DNA from: Citrifermentans bemidjiense Bem
GTDB taxonomy: Bacteria > Desulfobacterota > Desulfuromonadia > Geobacterales > Geobacteraceae
Length of the DNA stretch: 64,000 bases
Assembly: GCF_000020725.1 (NCBI RefSeq)
Contig: NC_011146.1
Span: 558,001 to 622,000, forward strand
Reading direction: 5' to 3'
Of the stretch, positions 7,274-16,766 are shown in pieces. The position numbers and the translations under genes were made by a program. Position 1 is the first letter of the stretch. The number at the start of each line of letters is the position of its first letter. The notes under the pieces were generated by a model. That model was not told the origin of the DNA and searched no databases. It worked only from the letters and a program-made list of their open reading frames with translations.

Positions 7274-9788
7274 TCAGCCGCGGGTGAGCATCTCCTGCCT
7301 CATCCCCCGGCCGGTGCCGAGCAGGCGCCTGACCGCCAAGAGCAGGGGGCGCGGCTGGCAAGGCTTGGCGAGGAAGCTCCCCTCGGGCAGAACCGCCCGG
7401 CCGGCGTCGACCTCTTCGGGGGGGTAGGCGCTGGTGAAAAGGACCTTGAGGTCGGGGTTGCATTTAGCGATCGCGTCGAAGGCGTCGCGGCCGTTCATCC
7501 TCGGCATCACCAGGTCCATGATCACCAGCTTGATCTGGTCCTGGTGGGCCAGGAATTTTTCCAGCGCCTCGCGGCCGTCGGCCGCCTCGATGACGCGGTA
7601 GCCGTGCTGCTGCAGCAGTTCGGTCGTCACCCTCCGGACCTCCAGGGCATCTTCGGCCACGAGGATGGTTTCGCAGCCGGCGCAGGGAAGAGGCGCGGCC
7701 AGGGGCGCCTGCGCGGGCGCGGAGATCTCCTGCAGCAGGGGGAGATGGATAAGGAAGCAGGCCCCTTCCCCAGGGGTGCTTTCCACCTCTATGAACCCCC
7801 CCGTTTTGCTGCACGATCCCCTGGACTATGGCAAGCCCCAGCCCCGTCCCCTGCCCGGTCTCCTTGGTGGTGAAGAAAGGCTCGAAGAGCCTGCCCCGCG
7901 TCGCCTCATCCATCCCCCTCCCGGTGTCTCTGACCGAAAGCCTCGCGTAGCGCCCCCCCCTTTTTACGCCGTGCGCCCTGTCGGAGTCGGGGGGGAATGT
8001 CACTACCGCGGTCTCTATGGTGAGAACCCCTGCGTTGTTCATGGCGTCGCGTGCGTTGGTGGCCAGGTTCATCACTACCTGGTCCAACTGCCCGGCGTCG
8101 GCGAGGACCGTGGGCGACTCATGGCAAAGCGAAACCTTGAGCTCGATCTGTCTGGAGATGAGACGCCCCAGCAGCTTCTCCATCTGCCCTACGATCCGGT
8201 TCAGGTCCACCGGTTGGGGATTGGCGGCCTGGTTCCTGCCGAAGGCGAGGAGCCCCCGGGTAAGGTAGGTGGCGCGCTCGGAGGCGTTCAGCACCTCGTC
8301 GAGGTACTGGAAAGGTATGGTGCCGGGATCGAGGTTCGCCTGGGCCAGACTGGCGAAGCCGATGATCGCGGTGAGCAGGTTGTTGAAGTCGTGCGCGACG
8401 CCGCTGGCCAACTCGCCTATGGCCTCCCTTTTCTGCGACTGGCGCAACTGCTCAGTCATGCTCCTCTCGTTATCGATGTAGATCGCGTTCCGGATGCTTA
8501 TCCCGATCACCGGCGCCACCCCCATCAGCAGGCTCATGTCGCTGCCGACCAGGGGCCTCTTGGTCCGCACGTTGTCCATGGCGAGAACCCCAAGCGATTC
8601 CCCCTCGCAGACTATGGGGCAGCAGATGAACGACTGTGCCCCCATATGCTGCGCGAAGAGCACGCTCTGCGGCGAGTGCAGCGAGGCCACCCGGGAGAAG
8701 TCGTTGATCAGGTAAGGTTTATGCTGGGTGAAGCAGGTGGCGAAGACCCCCTGCGAATCGGGGTTGTCCAGGCTGAAGCAGGCGTCCTGCAAGGTCTTCA
8801 GCTGGGACTCGTCGTAGCCGAAACCGACGCGGAACTTGAGGGTAGCCCGGTTGGCGTCGGCCAGAAGTATCATCCCGCGGTCGTAGCCGAGCCTCATTTC
8901 CAGCGCCGCGACGATGTTGTCGAGCAGTTGGTCCTTGTTCGTCTGCTTGCTGACTGCCTGGCCGACCTCGTTGACCATCAGGGCGTTCTGGTAATTGGTG
9001 GCAGTCTGTTCCAGGAGTTCGTCCGTCGACTCTTTAAGGTTGACCAGCGCCGCATGCGGTTCCCGTTTTTCCAGGTGGGAGGCTAGGTGGCTCAAGGCGC
9101 AGAAGAAGGCCAGAAACAGCGGGCCCAGCGACAGGGCGGTCCAGGGGAACGGGTGATGGAAAACCAGGGCTAGGGCTACCATCCCCGCGGTGAATAGGTT
9201 CCGGGTCGTGCGCAGCCGCCGCGGCAGGCTGTTACGCCACGAGATGACGTAGCGGCAGCAGGCGCCACCCTTGAAGGTGCACTCGGAGTGATCGATGAGG
9301 GGGGATTCGCAGTTGAAGCTTGCCAGTATGGCCTCGAAGAAGCCGATGCGGTTCTCGCACTGGAAGGGGCGCTCCTTAACCCCGGGAAGCGGGGTCACCG
9401 TGATCTCCACCTTGTTGGTTGCGAGCTTCCTGCATGCGAAGCGCGAAGACCTGGTGAAGTTGGAGCTGGATTGGTTGATGGTGAAAAAGGCGTTGCCGGG
9501 ACCGATCAGCCCGAGGACGTACTTTCCTATGAAGCCCAGCGAGTCGCGGGAGGCGGCGTACCTCCCCCCCTCGCGCGCGATGCCGGGATTCCCGGTCAGC
9601 TGCACCAACCGTTCGTTGAACCGGTCCACCTGGGACTGGGTGAACCAGTGGGCGGCGTCGGTCACTTGATATGGGCTGATTCCGGCGTAGTCGAGGATGT
9701 CGGCGTGGTCGACCTCGCCGTACCTGCTGTTGAGCAAATTGAGGTAGGTGAGCAGTATCCTGCTGTTGTAGAGCTGCTTCTGCGTCAT
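7274..9788 (-). CDS. Hybrid sensor histidine kinase with receiver domain, apparent frameshift
   Basis: Domain order: an N-terminal small-molecule-binding domain of about 190 residues (ligand unknown, V4R-like in its FKGGACCRYVISW end), two hydrophobic segments, a GAF-like domain, a HisKA region (GVAHDFNNLLTAIIGF), a HATPase (MNLATNARDAM; DTGRGMDEATRGRLFEPFFTTK) and a C-terminal receiver with phospho-acceptor in IKLVIMDLVMPRMNG. The frame breaks at a run of seven G (plus-strand C at 7796-7802). Removing one base restores the family's QQNGGFIEVESTPGEG reading and joins the kinase to the receiver. The start chosen is the ATG at 9788, which aligns with the intact paralogue at 43353. The break may be a true mutation, slippage-based switching or a sequencing error. 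Confidence 0.8.
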
Positions 9789-9959
9789 CGGGGCGGGCTC
9801 CATCAGTGTTCTGCTGCTGGGTCCAGGCTGCGGATGGTGGGGGCTGTCTCATTCTGAGACGTGCGCCGTCCAACTTACAACGTATTGCGCCGCTGTGCAA
9901 GGCTCTGTTTACTTAAATATATAGAATTAAAGTGGATTAACCGCACAAGTGGTGTGGGA

Positions 9960-10841
9960 TTACTCGCGCGCCTTGGGGTGGGCCTTGTCGTAGACCTCCA
10001 TCAGCTTGTCGATGCTGACGTGGGTGTATTTCTGGGTGGTAGAGAGCGAGGCGTGCCCCAGTAGCTCCTGGATGGCGCGCAGGTCGGCGCCTCCTTCCAG
10101 CAGATGGGTGGCAAAGGTGTGGCGCAGGGTGTGCGGGGAGACCTTGCGCATGGCGGCGATCAGGAGCATGTGAGCGTCGACGATGCGCGCCACGCTGCGC
10201 CGGGTGAGCCGCCCCCCCCGGGCGTTCAGGATCAGCGGCTCGGCAGGCCCCGGGTCCGCGCGCTCGGCGAGATAGGCGGCAAGGGCGCTTCTGGCGCAGG
10301 ATCCCACCGGGACCAGCCGCTCTTTCCCCCCTTTGCCCATGACCCGCGCAAGGCCCGCTGCGAGATCCATGTCGCCCACGTTCATGCCGGTCAGCTCGCT
10401 CACCCTGATGCCGCAGGAGTAGAGCGTCTCCAGGACGGCGCGGTCCCGAAGCGGCAGCCCGGAGCTGCCGGCGGGCGCTGTCACCAGCGCGCTGACCTGG
10501 TCGATGTTGAGATGGAACGGGAGCCGTTTCTCCTTTTTCGGGGTGCTCACCAGCTCGGCCGGATTTTTCTCCAGCTTCCCCTCGCGCATAAGGTACCGAA
10601 AAAGCGCCCTGATGGCGGAAAGCTTGCGGCCGATGGAGCTCTTGGCGCATCCCTTGTGCAGCTGCGCCAGGTAGCGTCTGATGGCCAAGTGGTCCACCTC
10701 TTCTGCGCGCGGCGCCTCCCGCTCCCTGGCCAGGAACGAGAGGAACTGCTCCAGGTCGCTTCGGTAGGCGGCGAGCGTGTGGGGGGAGACGTTGCGCTCG
10801 GTCTCCAGGTAGCTATAGAATTGCTCCAGTTCGGCTTTCAT
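9960..10841 (-). CDS. xerC: Tyrosine recombinase XerC
   Basis: A 293-residue cytoplasmic site-specific recombinase that with XerD resolves chromosome dimers at dif. The SAM-like N-terminal core-binding domain (about 1-95) is followed by the catalytic domain with the full set of residues: R146 in CGIRVSEL, K170 in MGKGGKER, H237 and R240 in HTLRHTF, H263 in LGHASL, and the nucleophile Y272 in QKYTHV. The length matches chromosomal Xer proteins and not integrases. No integrase cargo or att-like repeats lie nearby. XerC is preferred over XerD on overall feel; the sequence alone does not fully settle that. Confidence 0.88.
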   Translation of the reverse strand: MKAELEQFYSYLETERNVSPHTLAAYRSDLEQFLSFLAREREAPRAEEVDHLAIRRYLAQLHKGCAKSSIGRKLSAIRALFRYLMREGKLEKNPAELVSTPKKEKRLPFHLNIDQVSALVTAPAGSSGLPLRDRAVLETLYSCGIRVSELTGMNVGDMDLAAGLARVMGKGGKERLVPVGSCARSALAAYLAERADPGPAEPLILNARGGRLTRRSVARIVDAHMLLIAAMRKVSPHTLRHTFATHLLEGGADLRAIQELLGHASLSTTQKYTHVSIDKLMEVYDKAHPKARE

Positions 10842-10896
10842 GGTATGGAATCTTACTCATGAAGGCGCCGCTTGACAACGAATTTCCGGAGGGGGC

Positions 10897-12033
10897 ATGT
10901 ACCAGGTTGCCGTAGAGAAGGTGGGTGATTACCGGCGGGAGCTGGTTCAGGAAGGATTGGCGCGGCTTCTGGCCCGACTCGGGGGGATGGAGCGCTTTGT
11001 GAAGCCCGGCGAGCGGGTGCTGATCAAGCCGAACCTACTTTCCGCGAAGCCACCCGAGGCCGCCGTCACCACGCACCCGGAGCTGTTGCGGGCCGTGATC
11101 CTGCAGGTGCAGCAGGCGGGGGGGATCGCGCTCGTCGGGGATTCCCCGGGAATAGGGAGTGCCGTAAAGGTAGCCAGGCGCTCGGGGATGCTGGCGGTGA
11201 TCGAGGAGACCGGGGCCGAGTTCGTCCCCTTCGTGGAGAGCCGCGAGGTCCAAGGCTCCGGGGTTTACCGCCGCTTTGAGCTGGCCGCCCCCTATCTGGA
11301 GGCGCAGCGCCTGATCAACCTTCCCAAGCTGAAGACCCACGAGATGATGACCATGACCTGCTGCGTCAAGAACCTCTTCGGCGCCATAGTGGGGACGCAG
11401 AAGGCGGCCTGGCACCTGAAGGCCGGTGCGGACAAGGATCTTTTCGCCCGGATGCTGTTGGAGGTGTACCGGCTGCGCGAGCCGGACCTGAATATCGTGG
11501 ACGCAATCGTAGGGATGGAGGGGAACGGCCCGGGAAGCGGCGACCCCTGCCAGGTCGGCCTCCTTTTGGCAGGGGATAACGCCCTCGCGGTGGACCAGGT
11601 CGCCGCGGAGATCGCCGGCATCCCGAAAAAGCTCCTCTACGTGGAAAACGCCGCGCGGCAAATGAAGCTTCCCGGAGCCGAGCGTGCGGAGGTCGAGTGC
11701 CTGGGGCTGGATTCTAATGAAGTCCCTTTCCGGAGCTTCCGTCTCCCCCATCTGTCCGACGTCCAGTTCGGACTCCCGGCCTTTTTGAAGCATCGGCTCA
11801 GAAACCAGTTGACCTCCCGCCCCGAGGTGGTGGAGGGGGCATGCCGGCTCTGTGAAGTCTGCGTAAAGACTTGCCCTCCGGGCGCGATCAGGGTGGAGGG
11901 GGGGAGGCTGCGCTTCGATTACCGGCGCTGCATCCGCTGTTTTTGCTGCCGTGAACTCTGTCCGCACGCGGCGCTGAGGCTAAAGGACGGCTGGCTTCTT
12001 TCTCTAATAAAAAAGAGCGGCACCCCCCTTTAA
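10897..12033 (+). CDS. DUF362 protein with C-terminal 2[4Fe-4S] ferredoxin domain
   Basis: A 378-residue protein. Residues about 1-300 form a DUF362 domain (VLIKPNLLSAKPP; INLPKLKTHEMMTMTCCVKNLFG), a widespread anaerobe family of unclear enzymatic role. The last 70 residues hold two 4Fe-4S motifs, CRLCEVCVKTCP and CIRCFCCRELCP, of the bacterial 8-iron ferredoxin kind. It is soluble and presumably an electron carrier or redox-linked enzyme. GGAGGGGG precedes the ATG. It diverges from xerC with about 55 bp between them. No partner gene reveals the substrate. Confidence 0.85.
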   Translation: MYQVAVEKVGDYRRELVQEGLARLLARLGGMERFVKPGERVLIKPNLLSAKPPEAAVTTHPELLRAVILQVQQAGGIALVGDSPGIGSAVKVARRSGMLAVIEETGAEFVPFVESREVQGSGVYRRFELAAPYLEAQRLINLPKLKTHEMMTMTCCVKNLFGAIVGTQKAAWHLKAGADKDLFARMLLEVYRLREPDLNIVDAIVGMEGNGPGSGDPCQVGLLLAGDNALAVDQVAAEIAGIPKKLLYVENAARQMKLPGAERAEVECLGLDSNEVPFRSFRLPHLSDVQFGLPAFLKHRLRNQLTSRPEVVEGACRLCEVCVKTCPPGAIRVEGGRLRFDYRRCIRCFCCRELCPHAALRLKDGWLLSLIKKSGTPL

Positions 12034-12050
12034 TTCGCCCCGGGGGCGGG

Positions 12051-12079
12051 TTGACATTGAAGAACCCGAGTATTATATT
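12051..12079 (+). promoter_or_regulatory. Strong sigma-70 promoter of the small-ORF cassette
   Basis: TTGACA (12051-12056), a 17-bp spacer and TATATT (12074-12079). The -35 is a perfect match. It drives the stretch containing the 20-codon ORF and the tandem hairpins. Confidence 0.75.
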
Positions 12080-12143
12080 TGCAGCATCCTCCGGGAAGCA
12101 CACAGCGAGGGATGGAAATCCAACAGGGAAAAGGAGACTCATT

Positions 12144-12206
12144 ATGTGGACTAATTTTTATATGATTCGCCCCGTAACCCGCTGCAAAGAGGGTTGCCCT
12201 AGTTAG
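12144..12206 (+). CDS. Small ORF, 20 residues, leader peptide or small protein
   Basis: MWTNFYMIRP followed by VTRCKEGCPS. AAAGGAG lies 7 bases before the ATG and a near-consensus promoter lies 65 bp upstream. The peptide has one W, one F, one Y and a CxxxC pair. Its UAG stop overlaps the first base of a perfect hairpin, and a second terminator hairpin follows. This is either a leader peptide of an attenuator or a free-standing small peptide. I do not recognise the sequence. Coding status rests on the ribosome-binding site and context. Confidence 0.55.
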   Translation: MWTNFYMIRPVTRCKEGCPS

Positions 12207-12229
12207 CCCGCCGGGTAAAAGCGGCGGGC
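12206..12229 (+). promoter_or_regulatory. First hairpin after the small ORF
   Basis: GCCCGCCG and CGGCGGGC form a perfect 8-bp stem with an 8-nt loop, starting on the last base of the stop codon. Its right arm can instead pair with CCCGCC (12247-12252) in the following terminator, so the two structures may be mutually exclusive. Confidence 0.5.
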
Positions 12230-12238
12230 GTTCCAGCA

Positions 12239-12273
12239 AAAAGCCCCCCGCCATTCCGGCAGGGGGCTTTTTC
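12239..12273 (+). terminator. Terminator closing the small-ORF cassette
   Basis: AAAAAGCCCCCCGCC and GGCAGGGGGCTTTTT pair over 12 bp with one mismatch and end in five T. Confidence 0.85.
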
Positions 12274-12445
12274 ATTTTTACCGCCGGTTGCCGCTGCTGC
12301 CAGCGCCTTCCTCCGAGCACCGACAGTTCCCTCCCCCTTACCTCGTCTGCTTTTTTGCCTGCAGTTTCGCAGCTTCTTTCCGATAAGTTCCGGTAGCCGG
12401 CATCGCGCCGCCCCCTTGGACGACCCTGCTAAAAGCCCCTTTGAA

Positions 12446-12474
12446 TTGACAACTCCGCTAAATTCCGCTATTCT
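12446..12474 (+). promoter_or_regulatory. Sigma-70 promoter of the MltD-like gene
   Basis: TTGACA (12446-12451), a 17-bp spacer and TATTCT (12469-12474), about 45 bp before the transglycosylase start. The interval 12274-12445 shows nothing else. Confidence 0.7.
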
Positions 12475-12522
12475 GCGCGCCGGTGCGTTCGCCAGCGGTA
12501 CAACCCCGTAAACAGGTATTGA

Positions 12523-13977
12523 ATGATCAAAACGACCCTTATCATACTGTCACTGTTGTTCTCTACCACCGCTTTCGCCGCGCCGGCCAGCACGGCCGCC
12601 GAACAGCGAGACCTGGCCCGGGCCATGCAGGTCGCCTCCAACTCCTCCGACGTCGCGCTCTCCAAAGGGCTCGGCCTCACCCCCTCCGATTTTTCCGACG
12701 ACGAAGATTTCAGCGACGATTCCCAGGATTACGACCTTAAGCTGCCGGAGATGGAACTTCCCGACTCCGATATTCCGCTTACCTTCAACACCAAGGTGGA
12801 CTACTTCGTCCGCTACTTCCAGGGGCCGGCGCGCCCGGTCTTCGCCAAGTGGCTCTCCCGCAGCGAGCGCTATATCCCGATGATGAAGACCGTGCTCAAG
12901 AAGGAAGGGCTCCCGGAGGATCTGGTCTACCTGGCCATGATCGAGAGCGGATTCATGACCCACGCGGTGTCGGTGGCGAGCGCGGTCGGCCCGTGGCAGT
13001 TCATGCCGGCAACGGGAAAGCGCTATGCGCTGAGGATCGACCCCTGGGTCGACGAGAGACGCGATCCCCTGAAGGCCACGATCGCCGCGGCGCTCTATTT
13101 AAAAGAGCTCTATGCCCTGTTCAACAACGACTGGTACCTGGCGGCTGCAGGGTACAACGCGGGTGAGAACAAGATCCTGCGCGCCATCAACATGTACAAC
13201 ACCCGCGACTTCTGGGAGATCTCCAAGGGGAGCTACCTGGCCCGCGAGACCAAGGATTACGTCCCGAAACTTCTGGCTGCAGCCATCATCGCCAAGGAAC
13301 CGGCCAAGCACGGCTTCGCAGACGTGGCCTACCTCCCCCCCATCGAATTCGACGTGGTGAAGATCCCGTCGCGCACGGACCTGGAGGTGGTAGCCAAGGC
13401 TTGCGGGGTCTCGGTGCAGACCATCCGCGACTTGAACCCTGCGCTGCGCCGCGGCTCCACTCCGCCGGACTACCCGGGGTACCAGCTGAAGGTTCCCCGA
13501 GGGGCGGCAGCCTCCTTCGAGACCGAGTACGCCAAGGTGCCCGAGTCCGAGCGCTACACCGAGAAGGTGAAGCACGTGCGCTACCGCGCCAAGAAGAAGG
13601 ACACCCTCGTCTCCATCGCCAGACGCTTCAAGACCACGCCGCAGGCTATTGCCGAGCTGAACGACCTGGGGCACAAGAAGGCCGCGAAGCTCCACGGCAA
13701 GGTGCTGACCGTCCCGGTGCTGGTAGCGGCTCAGGGCGAGCAGACATCGACTCCGGCCCTGGCTGAGGCGAAGGCGGAGGCCAAGGAGTTCCACAAGTAC
13801 TACACCGTGAAGAAGGGCGATACCCTTGCCTCCCTGGCCAAAAGGTTCAACGTCACGGCGCGGGTTCTCTCGGCCTGGAACAACCTGAAGACCAGGGTGG
13901 CGCTGAAACCCGGCAAGCGCATCATCGTCGCCAAGTACCAGGAGAAGAAGGGCGCCGGGGCACGGGACTCGGGATAG
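12523..13977 (+). CDS. mltD: Membrane-bound lytic murein transglycosylase D-like protein with LysM repeats
   Basis: A 484-residue periplasmic enzyme that cleaves the MurNAc-GlcNAc bond with 1,6-anhydro formation. A Sec signal peptide occupies residues 1-20 (cleavage after FAA; no lipobox, unlike E. coli MltD). An acidic linker (about 53-85) precedes the SLT domain with catalytic E141 in YLAMIESGF, followed by GPWQFMPATG and AAGYNAGENKI. LysM-type peptidoglycan-binding repeats occupy the C-terminal part: one near 310-335, one near 355-395 and a clear one at about 420-465 (YYTVKKGDTLASLAKRF). It has its own promoter upstream. Confidence 0.92.
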   Translation: MIKTTLIILSLLFSTTAFAAPASTAAEQRDLARAMQVASNSSDVALSKGLGLTPSDFSDDEDFSDDSQDYDLKLPEMELPDSDIPLTFNTKVDYFVRYFQGPARPVFAKWLSRSERYIPMMKTVLKKEGLPEDLVYLAMIESGFMTHAVSVASAVGPWQFMPATGKRYALRIDPWVDERRDPLKATIAAALYLKELYALFNNDWYLAAAGYNAGENKILRAINMYNTRDFWEISKGSYLARETKDYVPKLLAAAIIAKEPAKHGFADVAYLPPIEFDVVKIPSRTDLEVVAKACGVSVQTIRDLNPALRRGSTPPDYPGYQLKVPRGAAASFETEYAKVPESERYTEKVKHVRYRAKKKDTLVSIARRFKTTPQAIAELNDLGHKKAAKLHGKVLTVPVLVAAQGEQTSTPALAEAKAEAKEFHKYYTVKKGDTLASLAKRFNVTARVLSAWNNLKTRVALKPGKRIIVAKYQEKKGAGARDSG

Positions 13978-14046
13978 CCGGCAGCGCACCAAACACCCAC
14001 ACCTAACAATTCACCCCTCAAGCAGCACGAAAGGATAAGCCAGACC

Positions 14047-14778
14047 ATGTATAACCTTCTCATCTCCGCAGGCGCGGCCGTTGCAGTTTTCCTCATCGTC
14101 TCCCTCTCCGCAGGTTTCCAGCAGTACTGGTGGGCCGGGGCCCTTGCCGCTCTGGTGGTCTTTTTGGGGAGTTTCCTCGTCATCTCCCGGATCGTCACCA
14201 AGAAGCTCGAGGCGATCATGGAACCTGCCATGAAGGACATTCAGGCCCAGCGCTTCGAAAAAGGGATCCGCGACCTGAAAAGCGCTCTGCGCTTCGGCAA
14301 ATGGCAGATCTACGTGGAGAGCCAGATCAACTCCGCCATCGGCATGGTCTACTTCGTTAGGCGCGACTTCTCCACCGCGTTCCCCTACCTGGAAAAAGGG
14401 TTCTTCAAGAACTGGGTCACCATGGGGATGCTCGCCGTCACCTACATGAAGCGCAACAAGCAGGACAAGATGAAGGAGACCTTCGACAAGGCGCTGATGG
14501 GTACGCCCAAGGAGTCGCTCCTCTACGCCCTCTACGCCTACTGCCTGAACGAGATCGGCGAAACGGTGAAGGGGTGCGAGGTGCTGGCCAAGGGGGTTTC
14601 CAAGCTCCCGGGGGACGAGAACTTGAAGCAGAACCTGGAGCTCCTGCGCGAAGGGAAGAAGATGAAGATGAAGGGTTACGGCGAGATGTGGCTGCAATTC
14701 CACCTGGAAAGCCTCGGGACCATTCAGAAACAGCAGATGGCCGCGATGGGCGGAAGACGGCGTATCATAAGAAAATAA
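14047..14778 (+). CDS. Membrane-anchored TPR-like protein of unknown function
   Basis: A 243-residue protein with two N-terminal transmembrane helices (about 5-23 and 28-47) and a cytoplasmic helical region resembling degenerate tetratricopeptide repeats (FEKGIRDLKSALRF; FSTAFPYLEKGF; ETVKGCEVLAKGV). It probably scaffolds protein contacts at the inner membrane. It lies 69 bp after the transglycosylase gene in the same direction and may be cotranscribed with it. The C-terminus is basic (GGRRRIIRK). No enzymatic motif is visible. Confidence 0.7.
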   Translation: MYNLLISAGAAVAVFLIVSLSAGFQQYWWAGALAALVVFLGSFLVISRIVTKKLEAIMEPAMKDIQAQRFEKGIRDLKSALRFGKWQIYVESQINSAIGMVYFVRRDFSTAFPYLEKGFFKNWVTMGMLAVTYMKRNKQDKMKETFDKALMGTPKESLLYALYAYCLNEIGETVKGCEVLAKGVSKLPGDENLKQNLELLREGKKMKMKGYGEMWLQFHLESLGTIQKQQMAAMGGRRRIIRK

Positions 14779-14779
14779 C

Positions 14780-14850
14780 TTGTCAAGTGTGGCGAAATAT
14801 GCCATATTGAGCTGTTTTTAAGACGGGCTCCATGCTCGTCTTTTTATTTT
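14780..14850 (+). promoter_or_regulatory. typA promoter followed by a terminator-like hairpin
   Basis: TTGTCA (14780-14785), a 17-bp spacer and CATATT (14803-14808). A 9-bp stem (AAGACGGGC with GCTCGTCTT, one G-U) with a TTTTTATTTT tail follows at 14820-14850, at or just after the predicted start of transcription. It may end the upstream operon or attenuate typA. Confidence 0.5.
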
Positions 14851-14880
14851 AGGTGTCCAAGCAAAGAGGAGCTGCAACCC

Positions 14881-16686
14881 ATGCAGGAGAAGATCAGAAA
14901 CATAGCGATCATCGCACACGTCGACCACGGCAAGACTACCCTGGTCGACGCGATGCTTAAGCAGTCCGGCGTATTCAGAGAAAACGAGGCGATCACCGAG
15001 AGGGTGATGGATTCCAACGACCTGGAGAAGGAACGCGGCATCACCATCCTCGCCAAGAACCTTTCCATCCACCACGGCGGCTACAAGATCAACATCGTGG
15101 ATACCCCGGGCCACGCCGATTTCGGCGGCGAGGTGGAGCGCGTGCTGAAGATGGTCGACTCGGTGCTCTTGCTGGTGGACGCCCTCGACGGCCCGATGCC
15201 GCAGACCCGCTTCGTGCTCAAGAAGTCGCTCGACCTGGGCCTTAAGCCGATCGTCGTGATCAACAAGGTCGACCGTCCCGGCGCCCGCCCCGCCGAGGTC
15301 GTGGACATGGTGTTCGACCTCTTCTGCGAACTGCAGGCCTCCGACGCCCAGCTCGACTTCGCCATCTGCTATACCAGCGCCAAGATGGGTTACGCCATGC
15401 GCGAAATGGAGCATCCCTCCGAGAACATGGAGCCGCTTTTCGAGCTGATCAAGGAAAACGTCCATCCTCCCGAGGGGGACGCGGCCGCTCCCTTCCAGCT
15501 GCTGGTTACCAACATCGACTACAACGACTACATCGGCCGTATCGCCACCGGGAAGATCTTCAACGGCAAGGTTAGCTCCGGCGAGACCGTCGCCCTCATC
15601 AAGCGCGACGGCACCATCTCCAAGGCGCGCGTCACCAAGCTCTTAGGGTACGAGGGGCTGAAGCAGGTCGAGATCGCCGAGGCGTTCACCGGCGACATCG
15701 TCACCATCGCAGGGTTCACCGAAGTGGGTATCGGCGAGAGCTTGGCTGCCGCCGACAACCCGATCCCGCTTCCCTACGTCGCCATCGACGAGCCGACCCT
15801 CTCCATGAACTTCATCGTCAACTCCTCCCCCTTCGCCGGGCGCGAGGGGAAGCTGGTCACCTCCAGGAACATCCGCGAGCGCCTGGACCGGGAGCTTAGG
15901 ACCAACGTGTCGCTGCGGGTTTCCGACACCTCCAACGCCGATACCTTCCAGGTCTCCGGCCGCGGCGAGCTGCACCTCTCCATCCTGATCGAGAACATGC
16001 GCCGTGAAGGTTTCGAGATGGCGGTCTCCAAACCCGAGGTCATCATGCGCATGGTGAACGGCGTGCGCCACGAGCCGATGGAATACCTGGTGGTGGACGT
16101 CCCCGCCGAGTACCAGGGGGCCATCATCGAGCGCATGGGACCCCGTAAGGGGGAGATGGCAGCCATGACGCCGATGGGCGATACCATCCGTCTTGAGTTC
16201 ATCGTTCCGGCCCGCGGCCTGATCGGCCTCAGGGGCGAGTTCCTCACCGAGACCCGCGGCACCGCGGTGATCACCCATACCTTCCACGAGTACGCCCCCT
16301 ACAAAGGGGAGATCCCGGGCAGGAAGAACGGGGTGTTGATCGCCATGGAGCAGGGGGAGACAACTGCTTACTCGCTGGACGCGCTGCAGCCGCGCGGCAT
16401 CCTGTTCCTCGGCGCGGGCGTCGAGGTGTACGGCGGCATGATCGTAGGCCAGCACGCGAAGGACAACGACCTCGAGGTGAACCCCTGCAAGGGGAAGAAG
16501 CTCACCAACGTGCGCGCCTCGGGCTCCGACGACGCCATCAAGCTCACTCCGCCGAGGCTGCTCACCCTGGAACAGGCGTTGGAGTTCATCGACGAAGACG
16601 AGCTGGTCGAGGTAACCCCTATGTCCATACGCCTCCGGAAGAAGTTTCTCGACCCCAACATGCGCAAGCGCGCCAACCGCAGCTAG
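14881..16686 (+). CDS. typA: GTP-binding protein TypA/BipA
   Basis: A 601-residue translational GTPase related to EF-G that binds the 70S ribosome and helps large-subunit assembly and stress adaptation. G1 is AHVDHGKTT (about 12-20), G3 is [14 protein letters not shown] and G4 is NKVD. Domain 2 and EF-G-like domains III and V follow, then the TypA-specific C-terminal domain (about 480-601, [20 protein letters not shown]). The length is standard. AGAGGAG precedes the ATG. A promoter and a terminator-like hairpin form its leader. Confidence 0.97.
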   Translation: MQEKIRNIAIIAHVDHGKTTLVDAMLKQSGVFRENEAITERVMDSNDLEKERGITILAKNLSIHHGGYKINIVDTPGHADFGGEVERVLKMVDSVLLLVDALDGPMPQTRFVLKKSLDLGLKPIVVINKVDRPGARPAEVVDMVFDLFCELQASDAQLDFAICYTSAKMGYAMREMEHPSENMEPLFELIKENVHPPEGDAAAPFQLLVTNIDYNDYIGRIATGKIFNGKVSSGETVALIKRDGTISKARVTKLLGYEGLKQVEIAEAFTGDIVTIAGFTEVGIGESLAAADNPIPLPYVAIDEPTLSMNFIVNSSPFAGREGKLVTSRNIRERLDRELRTNVSLRVSDTSNADTFQVSGRGELHLSILIENMRREGFEMAVSKPEVIMRMVNGVRHEPMEYLVVDVPAEYQGAIIERMGPRKGEMAAMTPMGDTIRLEFIVPARGLIGLRGEFLTETRGTAVITHTFHEYAPYKGEIPGRKNGVLIAMEQGETTAYSLDALQPRGILFLGAGVEVYGGMIVGQHAKDNDLEVNPCKGKKLTNVRASGSDDAIKLTPPRLLTLEQALEFIDEDELVEVTPMSIRLRKKFLDPNMRKRANRS

Positions 16687-16694
16687 AGAAAAAT

Positions 16695-16730
16695 AGGTCC
16701 CCGGGGCACGAGCCGTCCCGGGGACCTTTG
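16695..16730 (+). terminator. Terminator after typA
   Basis: AGGTCCCCGGG pairs with CCCGGGGACCT over 11 bp, with a short TTTG tail. Confidence 0.65.
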
Positions 16731-16766
16731 TCGCTGGGCCACCACCACCTGGAAAGGAGTCACCTC

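Noticed and set aside
9960-10841. Phage or island integrase
   Set aside because: Length and motifs are those of chromosomal Xer, and no att repeats or cargo genes are nearby.
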